Of a stretch of DNA of 64,000 bases, positions 35,236-45,549 are shown in pieces. The stretch lies in NCBI RefSeq assembly GCF_030272615.1, contig NC_081407.1, positions 266,671,574 through 266,735,573 on the forward strand, written 5' to 3'. Source of the DNA: Cryptomeria japonica (taxonomy: Eukaryota; Streptophyta; Pinopsida; Cupressales; Cupressaceae). How positions within the stretch are numbered: the first letter of the stretch is position 1; each line of letters starts with the position of its first letter. Position numbers and translations under genes: made by a program. The notes under the pieces were generated by a model that did no database searches, was not told the origin of the DNA, and saw only the letters and a program-made list of their open reading frames with translations.

Positions 35236-35242
35236 TTATATA
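35236..35242 (-). promoter_or_regulatory. TATA box, Tat-1 3' LTR
   Basis: The minus strand reads TCTATATAAGGAG, identical at 50695-50701. It sits about 417 bp from the U3 start. Confidence 0.75.
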
Positions 35243-35403
35243 GAAGACACTATATGAAATGGAGGGATAAGATTGAGAGATGTAAAAGGAGGTCGGCTAT
35301 GATTAGAGGGTAGGTAAAAGAAATAATAAAATAATGAAAGGGGTAGGTAGTGTATGAATTAAGAGATGAATGACATGTGTCATGGGTAGAAAAGGCTAAT
35401 GAT

Positions 35404-35633
35404 TTAATTAAATAAATAAAGATTTATTTAATTAATAGAAGAAGTAGGATAATTAAATAAATAAGAATATTTATTTAATTTAGGAAAAGGATAATTTAAA
35501 TAAATAAATGTATTTATTTAAATGAGAAATAAGGCTAGAAGAGGATAAATGAATTAATTAAATAAATAAGGATTTATTTAATTAATAGAAGAATTAAGCT
35601 AAAGTAATTAAATAAATAATATTTATTTAATTA
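35404..35633. repeat. Five consecutive AT palindromes in Tat-1 LTR U3
   Basis: Near-perfect inverted repeats at 35404-35435, 35451-35480, 35494-35523, 35554-35585 and 35605-35633. Arms are 13-15 bp (for example TTAATTAAATAAAT with ATTTATTTAATTAA) around 3-4 bp centres. The same series is at 50863-51092. Confidence 0.9.
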
Positions 35634-35658
35634 GACATGACAATTTTGGGTGTCTACA

Positions 35659-35672
35659 TTTTGCCCCTCTTT
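35659..35672 (-). promoter_or_regulatory. Tat-1 polypurine tract
   Basis: The minus strand reads AAAGAGGGGCAAAA directly before the TGTAGAC of the 3' LTR. It is the plus-strand DNA primer in reverse transcription. Confidence 0.88.
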
Positions 35673-35904
35673 GAGACAATGCGGCTCGTCGCGTTGTTTC
35701 AAAGAAGATAAGATGAACTGATACAGAGTTGCCCCAAGATGGGAATGATATGCCCCCTCGAGAGATTGGATGAAAATGTCTGAAAAGATTGCAGACAATC
35801 TCTCGATAAGAAAGAGAGGCTAGAATGGATTGACTGGATAAAGTGACAAAGTCACGGGATAAAGAAGACTGACTCGGGAGACGAAGGCGAGGGCTAGGGT
35901 AGGC

Positions 35905-35910
35905 TATAAG
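35905..35910 (+). promoter_or_regulatory. TATA-like box upstream of the antisense gene
   Basis: The plus strand has GGCTATAAGATAG about 100 bp before the ATG at 36004, a plausible core-promoter distance. Nothing else supports it. Confidence 0.35.
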
Positions 35911-36003
35911 ATAGACCACGGGGGAAAATACATCCTCATTGTCATCTACACATCCACGAGACCATATTGCAGAGCAAAAATTTAGCAGGAGCAGTCTGCA
36001 GCG

Positions 36004-36069
36004 ATGGCTTTCACTCACAAATTCGACCGCATTCGCCGATTTCAAAGGCCAGCAGAGGTAGGAGAGCCG
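36004..36069 (+). other. Putative first exon of the antisense PMD gene
   Basis: GCGATGGCT is a good plant start context. The 22 codons read MAFTHKFDRIRRFQRPAEVG and end EP, a basic N-terminus. They are followed at 36070 by GTAAGT, a consensus 5' splice site, in phase 0. A phase-compatible acceptor is TGACAGCTGAG ending at 36926, which would join to DRAAIDEMG of the PMD reading frame. Other AG sites (36870, 36921) exist but do not fit the phase. The intron would be about 857 bp and hold both repeat arrays. This is inference from sequence alone. Confidence 0.4.
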
Positions 36070-36183
36070 GTAAGTACCACCAAACCTCCTCATACTTTGA
36101 CGCATTTAATTTTGTCATTAATGCATGTCTAATAGGGTAATAAATGCGCTTGACTAGGGTCCAAAAAGTGTCAAAAAATGTTT

Positions 36184-36414
36184 AGGCGCGTCTGCGTTGG
36201 TGCCAGGCGTGTCTGGGTCAAGAAGGCGCATCTGTGTTCGCTAGGCGCGTCTGTGTTGTTCAGGTGCATTTGTGCCAAGAAGGCATGTCTATGTCAACAA
36301 GGCGCGTCTATGCAGAGCATAGGCACGTTTGTGTCAAGCAGGCGCGTCTGTGTTGTTCAGGTGCGTCTATGCAGTCTTTGAGTGTGTTTATGTCATGTAA
36401 ACGCATTTGCGTTT
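36184..36414 (+). repeat. 19/21-bp phased array, consensus AGGCGCGTCTGTGTT
   Basis: Twelve units start at 36184, 36205, 36224, 36243, 36262, 36281, 36300, 36321, 36340, 36359, 36380 and 36399, so steps are 19 or 21 bp. Changes are mostly CG to TG or CA. The same motif in the opposite written direction fills 48466-48780 and 49993-50195. The step is not a multiple of three, so it is not a coding repeat. Confidence 0.9.
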
Positions 36415-36540
36415 GAAAAATATGAATTTGCATCTTCTAGGTCAAATCGGCAGTTCTGTGATGAACATACGCTGTCGATTGGATAAGCTGCTGAGAGGAT
36501 ACACTCAAGCAGGTCCTCTAGGAAGACTAGGATAGATCAA

Positions 36541-36815
36541 GGCACTTTGTGATGAACAGTGAGTACCAAGATAGAGTACTTTGTGATGAACAGGGAGTAC
36601 TGAAATATGAGCAGCACTTTGTGATGAACAGGGAGTGCAAATGTGAGTAACACTTTGTGATGAGCAGGGAGTGTCACACACGTAGTACTTTGTGATGAAC
36701 AGTGAGTACCACTAGGATAAATAGCAACACTTTGTGATGAACAGTGAGTGTCACTAGGATAGATAACCATATGCATTTAGATAGCAAGTAGCATTTTGTG
36801 ATAAACAGTGAATGC
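36541..36815 (+). repeat. Seven-unit hairpin array with covarying stems
   Basis: Each unit is a 5-6 bp stem with a 15-nt loop TTGTGATGAACAGKG (minor variants). Units start at 36541, 36575, 36614, 36650, 36685, 36727 and 36791. Stem pairs are GGCACT/AGTACC (one mismatch), AGTACT/AGTACT, GCACT/AGTGC, ACACT/AGTGT, GTACT/AGTAC, ACACT/AGTGT and GCATT/AATGC. Stem bases change between units but stay complementary. A weaker eighth unit may lie at 36449-36476. The array is upstream of the PMD reading frame. Confidence 0.9.
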
Positions 36816-36914
36816 CACTATAACTGACATGATTGAGTTGTTTGACTACAAGAGTATTTGCCGATGCTAGAGTCACGGGAGAGATTCCCGTCGACGCAGA
36901 GGTTGTGACCTGCT

Positions 36915-38786
36915 TTGACAGCTGAGGACAGAGCTGCTATTGATGAGATGGGTCTGAGACATGTGCTATATGTGCCTGAGTTTCGGGCAAACATGGGTTT
37001 GCTGACTGCGCTAGCTGAGAGATGGCACTCTGAGACGTGCACATTCCATTTACCTATGGGGGAGATGACAGTCACCCTGGAGGATGTATACAGGATTCTG
37101 CGGGTGTCGATCGATGGGGAGCTGATCCCATACAATCGAGATGGAGACAGGGAGGCATTGAGACGGGTATTTCAAGACCCTGGATTGGAGATGAGGGTAG
37201 GACATGTGGCATGGGACACCATGACAGCCACAAGGTTAGCATTGCCGGCAGTGATCAGAGGAGCTATCAGTGGGTTCCTATGTCCAGATAGGGCGATACG
37301 GGGATTAGCTGTGGGCTGGGGGGGAGCACTAGAGATGCTGATGACATAGCATACCAGATATGCCTGGGGACCGTGTGTGCTGGCACACTTGTATTACGAG
37401 CTGCATTAGTTTGTTTATCATGGATCAGTGGGATTGGGCTGTGGAGTGACATTGCTGCAGGTATGGGCCTACGAGCATCTGCCGGTTACCCGACCGATAC
37501 ACTTCAGGGGCAGAGGTCACAGACGTAGCTTTGTACATTTATAGACATGATCACATCACAGCCACAGATTGGCAGGCTAGAGTACTGGCGGTGAGTGATT
37601 GATGACATTGATGAGGTCATATGGAGACCATATCTGGGCTGCGAGCAGTGGGAGGATGATGCAGTTGAGCTACTGTACACCTTTCAGAGCAGGTACCTGA
37701 TTGGGCAGACGCCCTATGTGCTAGAGAGGTAGCTGGTAGACAGGATTGGCCGACAGTTTGGTCAAATTCAGAGGATGCCCCGGGGATCAGGCATGTATGC
37801 CTGCACAGTCAGAGATCAGGCACAGTTTGGGCCGCTATTGTCATATGATCAGGTAGTGACTCAGCTGGTGGAGATGATACCTCTTCCTTGGGACATGTGG
37901 CCTGAGATCGAGGATGCCGGGATGGATGCTGAGTATACAGCATATTGGGCAAAGCATCCATTCCCCCGATTAACCGATCCAGGAGAGGCACTGGAGGGAG
38001 ATGGTGGTGGCGATGAGGATGATGGTGGAGGCGAGGGGGGTCAAGGCCAACAGAGGAGGAGAGGAGTAGTTGGGGAGAGGCGAGTTGCACCTCAAAGAGA
38101 GGGTGGAGAGGAGAGATAGGCTCGCGGTGGTGAGGGCTCGCGATGGATTTCCGTTAAAGGTGCCAGCAGCACAGGGTCTCAGGCAGCTGCAGATAGAGGG
38201 ACAGGGACAGAGATAGGTACCAGTACAAGCACAAGGGCAGGTACAGGGGCAGGCACCCGCAGAGGAGAAGCCACAGGCAGGGGCAGAGGCAGAGGGGGTT
38301 GACCTAGTGGAGGTTGAGCTGTTGGATCTAAGGGAGATCTGCTAGGGCCAGGCAGATGAGATTCAGGATCTGGAGAGGGAGAGGGATCGGCTCAGGACCA
38401 AGCTCAGGGATACTGAGAGAGAGCGGGATCGGGCTATCTAGTGCTACACAGAGGCTGAGACAACACTGAGGGCTGGGAGGCAGACAGCAGAGGACACAGG
38501 GGCCGGATATACCTATGTACTGCGGGCAGGAGAGGAGATAGCCTACTGAAGGGACCTCTACTATGGTGCAGTGCCAGCAGATCAGCGGGCGAGGAGCTTC
38601 CATAGACCGTCGTGTACAGCGACAGCTATGGGAGGGAGCTGGAGGAGACAGGCATCGAGTGGTGAAGTCATGGGTCCTCCACCACCACCAGATAGAGGAG
38701 ATAGGAGGGATGATCTTGGGGCGGGTCCTTCAGGAGCTCAGATTCCACCGAGGCCAGGCAGCTCCGAGGGAGGGAGTTCAGCATAG
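36915..38786 (+). pseudogene. Antisense plant mobile domain (PMD) gene of Tat-1
   Basis: The plus strand reads LTAEDRAAIDEMGLRHVLYV, then NMGLLTALAERWHSETCTFH and LPMGEMTVTLEDVYRILRV. This is the start of the aminotransferase-like plant mobile domain of the MAIN/MAIL family. It continues HLYYELH-stop-FVYHG, LLQVWAYEHLPVTRP, then after a frameshift near 37530 DHITATDWQARVLAV, DEVIWRPYLGCEQW and RQFGQIQRMPRGSGM. An acidic Gly-rich linker (about 37990-38080) and, in a third frame, a coiled coil rich in Arg/Glu/Asp (DLERERDRLRTKLRDTERER, about 38360-38440) complete it. Several stops look like Gln codons changed to TAG. PMD proteins act in gene and TE silencing in plants; here the role in the element is unknown. 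Confidence 0.85.
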
Positions 38787-38889
38787 CCTTAGAGGGCTCC
38801 CTTTGTATCAGTTTTGTACCATTTTTGTATTGTAGACACCTGCGGGTGATTGTAGCCATATGATTTTGACATCATTGTATTATGACACT

Positions 38890-39215
38890 TTATGATTATA
38901 TATGAGATGATGCATCTTTGCGGCAGCTATATGCATGTGTACCTATGTGATGAGATGTTCTTATGTGATGCTTATGATATGGATGCAAATATGTATATGA
39001 TGCAATGCGATATATTTTTGTTCTTTTATGTTTTATATGTGTATGCATGATGCAAATGTGAATGTATGTAATGCAGATGAATATGATAATGCAAATGTAA
39101 ATTGTGCTAACAGGTGTTGTGTGCAGGATGTGATGCAGTTGTGATATCTATATGTATGTATGAAATGCTTATATGTGGTAATGTAGGTGCAACTACATGA
39201 AATGCAAATGTTTTT
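38890..39215 (+). repeat. ATGCAAATG-rich low-complexity stretch
   Basis: Words such as GATGCAAATGTGAATG, GTATGCATGATGCAAATG and GATAATGCAAATG recur irregularly downstream of the PMD gene. No coding frame persists. It may be its 3' untranslated region. Confidence 0.5.
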
Positions 39216-39350
39216 GGTGTGTCATTATACTCAGTCATGTGATAGCAGGCTACGCGGACTCGAGAAGGATGATGGAAGTCAATCAAGAAAAGGGGATGGA
39301 AGACAGAAGATATGAAAGTGAAAGAGCTTCTTGTGCGTTATCATCATTGA

Positions 39351-40147
39351 GCTTTATTATGGCAAGTAGGTTATGACAATCGAGGCATATGTTCGACCCA
39401 GAAAGTCATTGTACCTATTTGCATGGAGATAAGACAGTCACAAACAAGGAATGCCCCAGTTCACACTAGACTCACAGTGTCCTCATATCCTTGGACAAGT
39501 CATAGCATTACTAAGAGACAATCCACAGATAGAAAATACAAATAGGTGACAATACCCCATCCTCGCCTTTCTAGTCAAAGACATCCCGGAAAAGCTAAAA
39601 GACATGTCACCAAAAAAGATAAAATCAAAAGAAAACCAAGACTCGACACTAACATCCACTGTAGTCCTCAAGTTTAGTGTCTCTTGTCACTTGTATAAGT
39701 CTTATTTGATTGTGGTCACAATGTTTACTTTCACAGAAAGGATAGATAGCACTGAACCATAATGTTGTCTGAGTCTGTTGAAAGATTTGATTTGTTGAAG
39801 CCCATTGTTGCTGCTGTGTCATCTGAAACTGACTGAATCCATGAAACTGATACTTTATTGCGGAGAAGATGAAACTTTATTGCGGATCTGTGATGCAAAT
39901 GCTGCTTTATTGCGGATTGGGCGCGGACAGACTGAAGGAAACTGGAAGAAACTATACTCCTCAAAACATGTGATGTTCTCAGTTCCACACCCATCACTAG
40001 ACGTAAGATTTGCCTTAGCCACAGATAGGATCTAATTTATTGTGGATGGAAAGGGAGGTGAAAAGGGAGGTTTATTATGAATGGCTAACCAATCTTAGGT
40101 AGATCAATAACAAGCCATGATGGGAATGGGTAAGTTTATTATGGACG
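39351..40147 (+). repeat. Seven dispersed CTTTATTGCGGA motifs
   Basis: Motif-like words lie at about 39351, 39852, 39874, 39904, 40035, 40069 and 40133. Variants are TTTATTGCGGA, TTTATTGTGGA, TTTATTATGGA and TTTATTATGAA, as expected from decay of CG. They fill the space between the PMD gene and the end of pol. Confidence 0.6.
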
Positions 40148-40449
40148 AATAGGTTGTGAGTGTGTGCAAAGTGAAATGATGAAAGAGAATCCTGAAGGAG
40201 GGAGGAGCAATGTCTCTACGCATGGCACTGGTGACCCATTTTTCACCATGGTACTTGCCCAGGGCGCCACCGAAGTGGTTTTCACCGTTGGACGAAATTA
40301 TTTCTCTTTACTTTTTTCAATTTTTCAATGTTTTTTTATGTCACAAGGCGCCTGTTTGCCAGGTTTTCACCAAGTAACAATTTTTTTGTTTTATAATTTT
40401 TATTTTTTTATTTTATTTTTATTTTTTTGAATTAGGATATTCTGAAGAG

Positions 40450-41577
40450 CTATGCGTAGAACCTGCGAAGGTGCATGTTGTTGATAGGATCCTCCAAAGG
40501 TTCACCTTCTGTAGTTGAGAGCTAATATGCACCAGATCCATATGCTGCTGTAATGATGTAAGGACCAAGCCAATTTGGTTCGAACTTGCCCTTCTTCTCT
40601 CTGTCTTGTTGATTTTTAGGATTTTCTCTGAGAACTGAGTCACCTACCTCAAATGTGTGAGGCTTGACCTTGTGATTGTAGCTGCGACTCATTCGCTATT
40701 GGTATGCCTTGAGATGATTAAAAGCAGTTTGTCTTCGTCCATCCAATAGTTCCAGCTCTTGTAAGCAAGAGACCCTGTAGTCTTCATCACTGATGATGTT
40801 TTGCAAAGAGACCCATAAAGAGAGTAGCTCGACCTCAATAGGAAAGATGGCTTCAGAACCATAGACTAGTGAACAGGGTGTAGCTCCTGTAGGTGTACGG
40901 ACACTTGTGCGGTAGGCCCAAAGTGCAGGATTAAGTTGGATATGTCAATTACGACCAGCATCGTCGACTGTCTTCTTTAGGATTTTAAGGATTGTTTTTT
41001 TAGACGCCTCAGCTTGGCCATTACCTTGGGGGTAGTATGGTGTGGAGAAATGATGGGTGATATGGAAGCGGTCACAGAGTTCGCAAACATCCTGATTTTT
41101 GAAAGGACGCCCGTTATCAGTGATAATGGAAATAGGAATACTGTATCGGCAAATGATATAGTTGAGGATGAATGTAGCAATCTGTTTTCCAGTAACTTGT
41201 GTGAGAGGCACGGCTTCAATCCATTTTGTAAAATACTCTGTGGTAGTGATAATGAATTTATGACCATTGGAAGAAGGAGGGTGAATCTTGCCTATGAGAT
41301 CGAGTCCCCATTGACAAAAGGGCCAAGGAGACGCAAGTGGTTGAAGTTTTTGTGCTGGCGCATGTATGAGGTCTCCATGAATTTGACATTGCTTACATTT
41401 CTTGACAAACTGATATGAGTCTTTCTCCATATTGGGCCAGTAATATCCAGTCCTGATGAGTTTCTTGGCCAAGGTAGGACCACTAGCATGTGGACCACAT
41501 ATCCCTTCGTGCACTTCCCGTAACGCAATCTGAGCTTTGTCACTTTCTAAACATCTAAGAAGAGTGCCATCTAGACC
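40450..41577 (-). pseudogene. Tat-1 integrase
   Basis: It follows LYR-stop-GLDG at 41578. The N-terminal zinc region shows HEGICGPH and CKQC (HHCC). In the open stretch from 41514 the catalytic triad is D72 (GLDLIGK), D133 (IITDNGRPF) and E169 (GQAEASKK), with the normal 35-residue gap between the last two. After a Trp-to-stop at 40945 the C-terminus continues HIQLNPALWAYRTSVRTPTG, NHKVKPHTFEVGD and MHLRRFYA-stop at 40450. All three catalytic residues are intact and the frame has no indel; only nonsense changes break it. Confidence 0.93.
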
Positions 41578-41822
41578 TCACCGGTATAGGATATCAGCTA
41601 AAATGACATATTGAGAGGATTGGCGAATGAAAGTGCGATGTTGGTTATTTGATAGATCGGGAGGTAAAGTATTGTCACGTAGGTATGTGAAAATGGGACC
41701 ATATAACTGGGATTCGGGACCAACAACGCATAGCATCTCAGTAGGCATGAGCTCATATGAAGGGATGAAAAGGTTATCCACCAAGAACTCATAGCGGGTC
41801 TCGTTTGGAGGTAGATCGATCA

Positions 41823-42198
41823 GTGAAGCAATTGTAGCCATGGCATCTGCGGCGCGATTCTGCTCTCTTGGTATCTGCTCAAAGTCTATCTTTGTGAAGT
41901 GTTGTTTTAGGTCATCCACCATTTGTTTATAAGGCATTAACTTTTCATCTTTTGTGTGATAATCACTAGTTGCTTGATGGATAACAAGTTGGGAGTCCCC
42001 AAAAACACGAAGTTCCTGGATCTTCCATTGAACTGCAATTCGTAATCCTGTTGTTAATGCCTCATATTCCGCTATATTGTTAGTGCAAGGAAATGATAAG
42101 CAGTATGATTTTGGTATAGAATCCCCTTGAGGAGTTATAAAGAGGATGCCAGTTCCTGCCCCATGCTGTGTATATGAGCCGTCAAAGTATAGTTGCCA
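41823..42198 (-). pseudogene. Tat-1 archaeal-type RNase H (aRNH)
   Basis: PWQLYFDGSYTQHGAGTGIL begins a second RNase H. The four acidic catalytic residues are visible: Asp in YFDGS, Glu in NNIAEYEAL, Asp in VFGDSQLV and Asp in NRAADAMA. The domain is intact, without stops, inside an open stretch of 291 codons. Acquisition of such a domain is specific to the Tat group among plant Ty3/gypsy elements. It likely removes RNA during reverse transcription. Confidence 0.93.
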
Positions 42199-43620
42199 TG
42201 GCTTTACATGTGACATTGTCAAAATGGATTCATCTGGAAATTCTGAACTTAGAGGAACATCATCGATCATGGGAGCATCTGCTAATTGATCTGCTATGGC
42301 TTTTCCTTTTATTGTTTTGTTGTCCACATACTCGATGTCAAATTCACTCAGTATCATTACCCATTTGGCCAGTCGCCCAATAAGTGTTGCCTTATTGAGA
42401 AGGTATTTCAATGGATCTATCCTTGCAACTAACTTTGTCTTATGAGTAAGCATGTAATGTCATAATTTCTGTGAAGCAAAGACCATAGCGAGGCATGCAC
42501 GCTCAATTGGTGTGTAGTTTAGCTCATATCCCACCAATGTGCGACTGATATAATATAATACTTTTTCCTTGCCTTCAGCAATTTGTTGCACTAAGAGTGC
42601 CCCCAGTGCTGTTGAAGTAGCTGATATGTATAGTAACAGTGGTTGATCTGGAACTAGTGGCATCAGAACTGGTGGATTTAGAAGATAATCTTTGAGCGTC
42701 TGGAAAGCCTGTTGACAGTTGTCATCCCATTTGAATTTGATGTTTTTATGTAGCAGGTGCTGAAAAGGATTACACTTATCTGCCAGTTGTGCTATGAATC
42801 TTCGAATGGACTGGAGTCTGCCTTGTAAGGATCAAAGTTGACTGATATTTCTTGGTGGTTGCATTTCCAAGATAGCTTTGACTTTTGCTGGATCCGCTTC
42901 AATTCCTCTTTTAGATACAATAAATCCTAGGAGCTTCCCAGAGGTTACTCCAAAGACACATTTCTCAGGGTTTAATCTTACTTTGTATTTTTCCAACCGA
43001 TCAAAAGCAACTGAAAGTATGTCCAAATGTGTATTTCTGTCTATTGATTTGACCAAGAGGTCATCAACATAATCTTCCACAGTTGCATGCATGAGATCAT
43101 GAAAGATAGTAGTCATAGCTCTTTGATATGTAGCACCTGCATTCTTTAACCCGAAAGGCCTGACATTCCAACAGAAAGTTCCCCATGGACAAGTAAATGA
43201 TGTTTTGTGTTGATCCTCGGGTGCGATTCTTATCTAATTATAGCCGGAGAATCCATCCATTAATGATAGCATTTCATGACCTGCTATGAGATCAACAATC
43301 AAGTCAATGTTTGGTAATGGGAAGTCATCCTTTGGACAAGCTTTGTTGATGTCTCTGAAATCTGTGCAAATTCTGATGCTGCGATTTGGTTTACTGACAG
43401 GTACCAAGTTGAAGATCCATTCAGGATAATCAATTGGGTGTATGAATCCGACATCGAGTAATTTCTCAAGTTCTGCTTTGACTAGTAATGCCACTTGTGG
43501 ATGCATTTTTCTTAATTTCTATTTTACTGGTTTTGCCCCTGGTTTGACTGTCAGATGATGCATTACCAACTTCGGATCCAATCCAGGCATATCAGTGTAT
43601 GACCAGGCGAAGTTGATTTG
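42199..43620 (-). pseudogene. Tat-1 reverse transcriptase and Ty3-type RNase H
   Basis: INFAWSYTDMPGLDPKLVMH precedes RT. RT motifs: LEKLLDVGFIHPIDYPEWIF, RICTDFRDINKACPKDDFPL, SLMDGFSGYN, PFGLKNAGATYQRAM and the catalytic YVDD at 43060-43071. KCVFGVTSGKLLGFIVSKRG closes the palm. The Ty3 RNase H begins near LLLYISATSTALGALLVQ, where Ser replaces the usual Asp of the L-YI-D box, and ends KWVMILSEFDIEYVDNKTIK. This degenerate first RNase H beside an intact aRNH is typical of Tat. Stops at about 43528, 43228, 42829 and 42457 are single-base nonsense changes of Gln or Arg codons. Confidence 0.94.
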
Positions 43621-44628
43621 TCACTTTTTGAAGAAACTTATGAATTTTGACCTTTCAGACTCTGTCAGTGATTGAGCTAGGAATATGTTGTGTGGAACGT
43701 CTTCTGTATCGACGTTCATTTTGATAGTCTCCTCTACCAACATGGATGATTTTTCCCCATATGATGATGGGAGAATGTCGAGCCTTCCATCTTCGGGCGC
43801 CTCAGAGAGGTTTTCACCCTCAGATACATCCTTTCTTTTTACTTTTTTGGGGTCAGATAGCGCCACCATGTGGTTTTCGCCATAAGACCCTTGATTTGTT
43901 CTTATTTTCACATTTTTGTGACTGGAAGGTCCGACACCCTCACCAAAATATGCCACGCTATTGAGTTCTATAGTGTATCCCGCTTTATGATCTCCAGGGG
44001 GAAGATCATCTCGTATGCCTAGATAGTCAATAAAAGCTTCATCATTTTGGAATGTATCCAACTGTGCAGGTCCTTCATGATCCCAGTCAATGAGTTGGTG
44101 GTGAACAAGGGGAAGGCCGTTAATGTCTTCGAAGTTAGCGGGGCTAAGAGTGAAGATTTGGTTATATTTGGGTATGTCAAGGTAATTATCAAGGTCATCG
44201 ATGGCACTCTCCTCATCAGTCTCGATCACGAGTGAATCCAAATTATCATCACTAGTAGCGCATTCTGGGACAGGTATTCTCATCCTATGTGATTTCAACC
44301 TAGAACCTTGAGACAAGGACTGTGTAGACTCCTCATGGGTTGTTTCTTGACCAACTCTGAATTTGTTATAAAACTCCTCTTCTGTGGGTTCACCTGGCTC
44401 TCTGAATGTCTCGGTGAGCTCGTAGTCACTGGAAGACTTGTCGGAACGCCATTCCCATTCGTTGGAATCTGTGGAATAGTGATTCTCTTGTTGAATTTTG
44501 GCAAATTTGATTTGTAAGGCTTCTTTCGTCCTTTGGGTGTGGACCTTGGAAGTTAAGAAACCAAGTCCTTTCGAGCATTCCTTCTTGAAAGTCAATTCAG
44601 GTTGTAAAGGTTCAATGATGTGTTCCTT
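43621..44628 (-). pseudogene. Tat-1 acidic linker between protease and RT
   Basis: A 324-codon open stretch (44595-43621) in the gag-pol frame is rich in Asp, Glu and Ser: SDKSSSDYELTETFREPGEP, SLVIETDEESAIDDLDNYLD and DVPHNIFLAQSLTESERSKF. The last segment leads into the RT. No enzymatic motif is seen. Such linkers are usual between PR and RT in Tat/Ogre-like polyproteins. Confidence 0.8.
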
Positions 44629-45549
44629 TCATAACCTCAGAGGGCTTTTTCCATCATACCCGAATTTTTGTAGAATTTTGAAGCCTTTGCCATATTTCTC
44701 ACATGGAAGATTGACGTGATCTTGTGTTTCCTCTTCATTATCTCTGAAAAGCATTTGGTATAAACCTTCCTCTTCTAGTTCACCCCATCTTTGAAAGATA
44801 GTAGGGTCCCATTTGAGCGTCATGATGGAGATTTGCTTGTTAGGATGTGGTCTTCCATATTCTTTTCGGGAACTCATGACTTGTCTTAAGTACATGGTCC
44901 GATTGAAAGTATATTCCCCCATGCCTTTGTCCTGAAACTTGCCTCTAAGCTCACCTTGTTTGGATGTCGAAGGTTTTAATGACACGGGATCAATGTATGC
45001 CGACAAAGGAACAGCCTCCCGATTACTAGGAATGATGGTCTCAGTTTTTGATTTCAGGTTATTGCAATATATGAATGGATTAGGGTCGTCGTTAACAGTT
45101 ACCTCCACTCCATTATGAGGAAATTTAGTGCATTGGTGATATGTGGATGGAACTGCCCTCATTTCATGGATCCAAGGACGTCCTAACAATATGTTATAAG
45201 TGAGATTTAAATCCAGGACTTGACAGACCACATCCTTTGTAACTGGCCCAACTCTGAGAGGTAAGATGACTATACCCTTGGATGAACGTTCTTCATCATC
45301 ATATGCCTTAATGGTGATCTTGTTTGTAGAATTCACAACTTTATCAAAATATCCCAATTGTGTGATAGTGCTTAATGTGCAAATGTTCAGACCTGCTCCT
45401 CCATCTATCAGGACTCATTTTATTCGATGTTTGTGTATGAAGGCTTCAATGTGTAATGGCACATTATGCGACTGACTTACAGAGGCGTCATCAGCTTCTG
45501 TGAAAGTAAGGGAGTGTGGAATGGAAAGGTATCCCACCATGGCTTGAAA
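44629..45549 (-). pseudogene. Tat-1 retropepsin-like protease
   Basis: The active-site segment reads VLIDGGAGLNIC near 45385-45415, a DGG-type site common in Tat/Ogre proteases. It is followed by KGIVILPLRVGPVTKDVVCQ and LTYNILLGRPWIHEMRAVPS, the flap and second conserved (ILLGRPW) motif. A stop (RIK-stop) lies just before the active site, probably from Arg or Trp. A downstream segment with EYGRPHPNKQISIMTLKWDP is shared in style with Tat polyproteins. It would cut Gag-Pol within the particle. Confidence 0.88.

Larger units (their letters stand above)
34885..35658 (-). repeat. Tat-1 3' LTR
   Basis: It runs from TGTATATGGTG to GGGTGTCTACA on the plus strand. Read on the minus strand, U3 begins TGTAGACACCC, followed by five AT palindromes (35404-35633) and a TATATAA box (35236-35242). 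Confidence 0.95.

Noticed and set aside
36178-36416. Two overlapping small ORFs rich in Arg, Val and Cys
   Set aside because: They translate the 19/21-bp motif array; the period is not a multiple of three, so no protein repeat could be maintained.
36537-36776. Minus-strand ORF with repeated HHKVL text
   Set aside because: It is the hairpin array read as protein. Unit spacing varies out of frame, and the conserved feature is base complementarity.
36541-36815. CRISPR-like array
   Set aside because: Spacing is irregular, arms vary with each unit, the setting is a plant retrotransposon and no cas gene exists.
37809-38090. Minus-strand His/Pro/Leu-rich ORF
   Set aside because: It is the complement of the acidic Gly-rich PMD linker.
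43685-43964. Plus-strand ORFs opposite the protease-RT linker
   Set aside because: Antisense to a clearly typed gag-pol frame; no domain seen.
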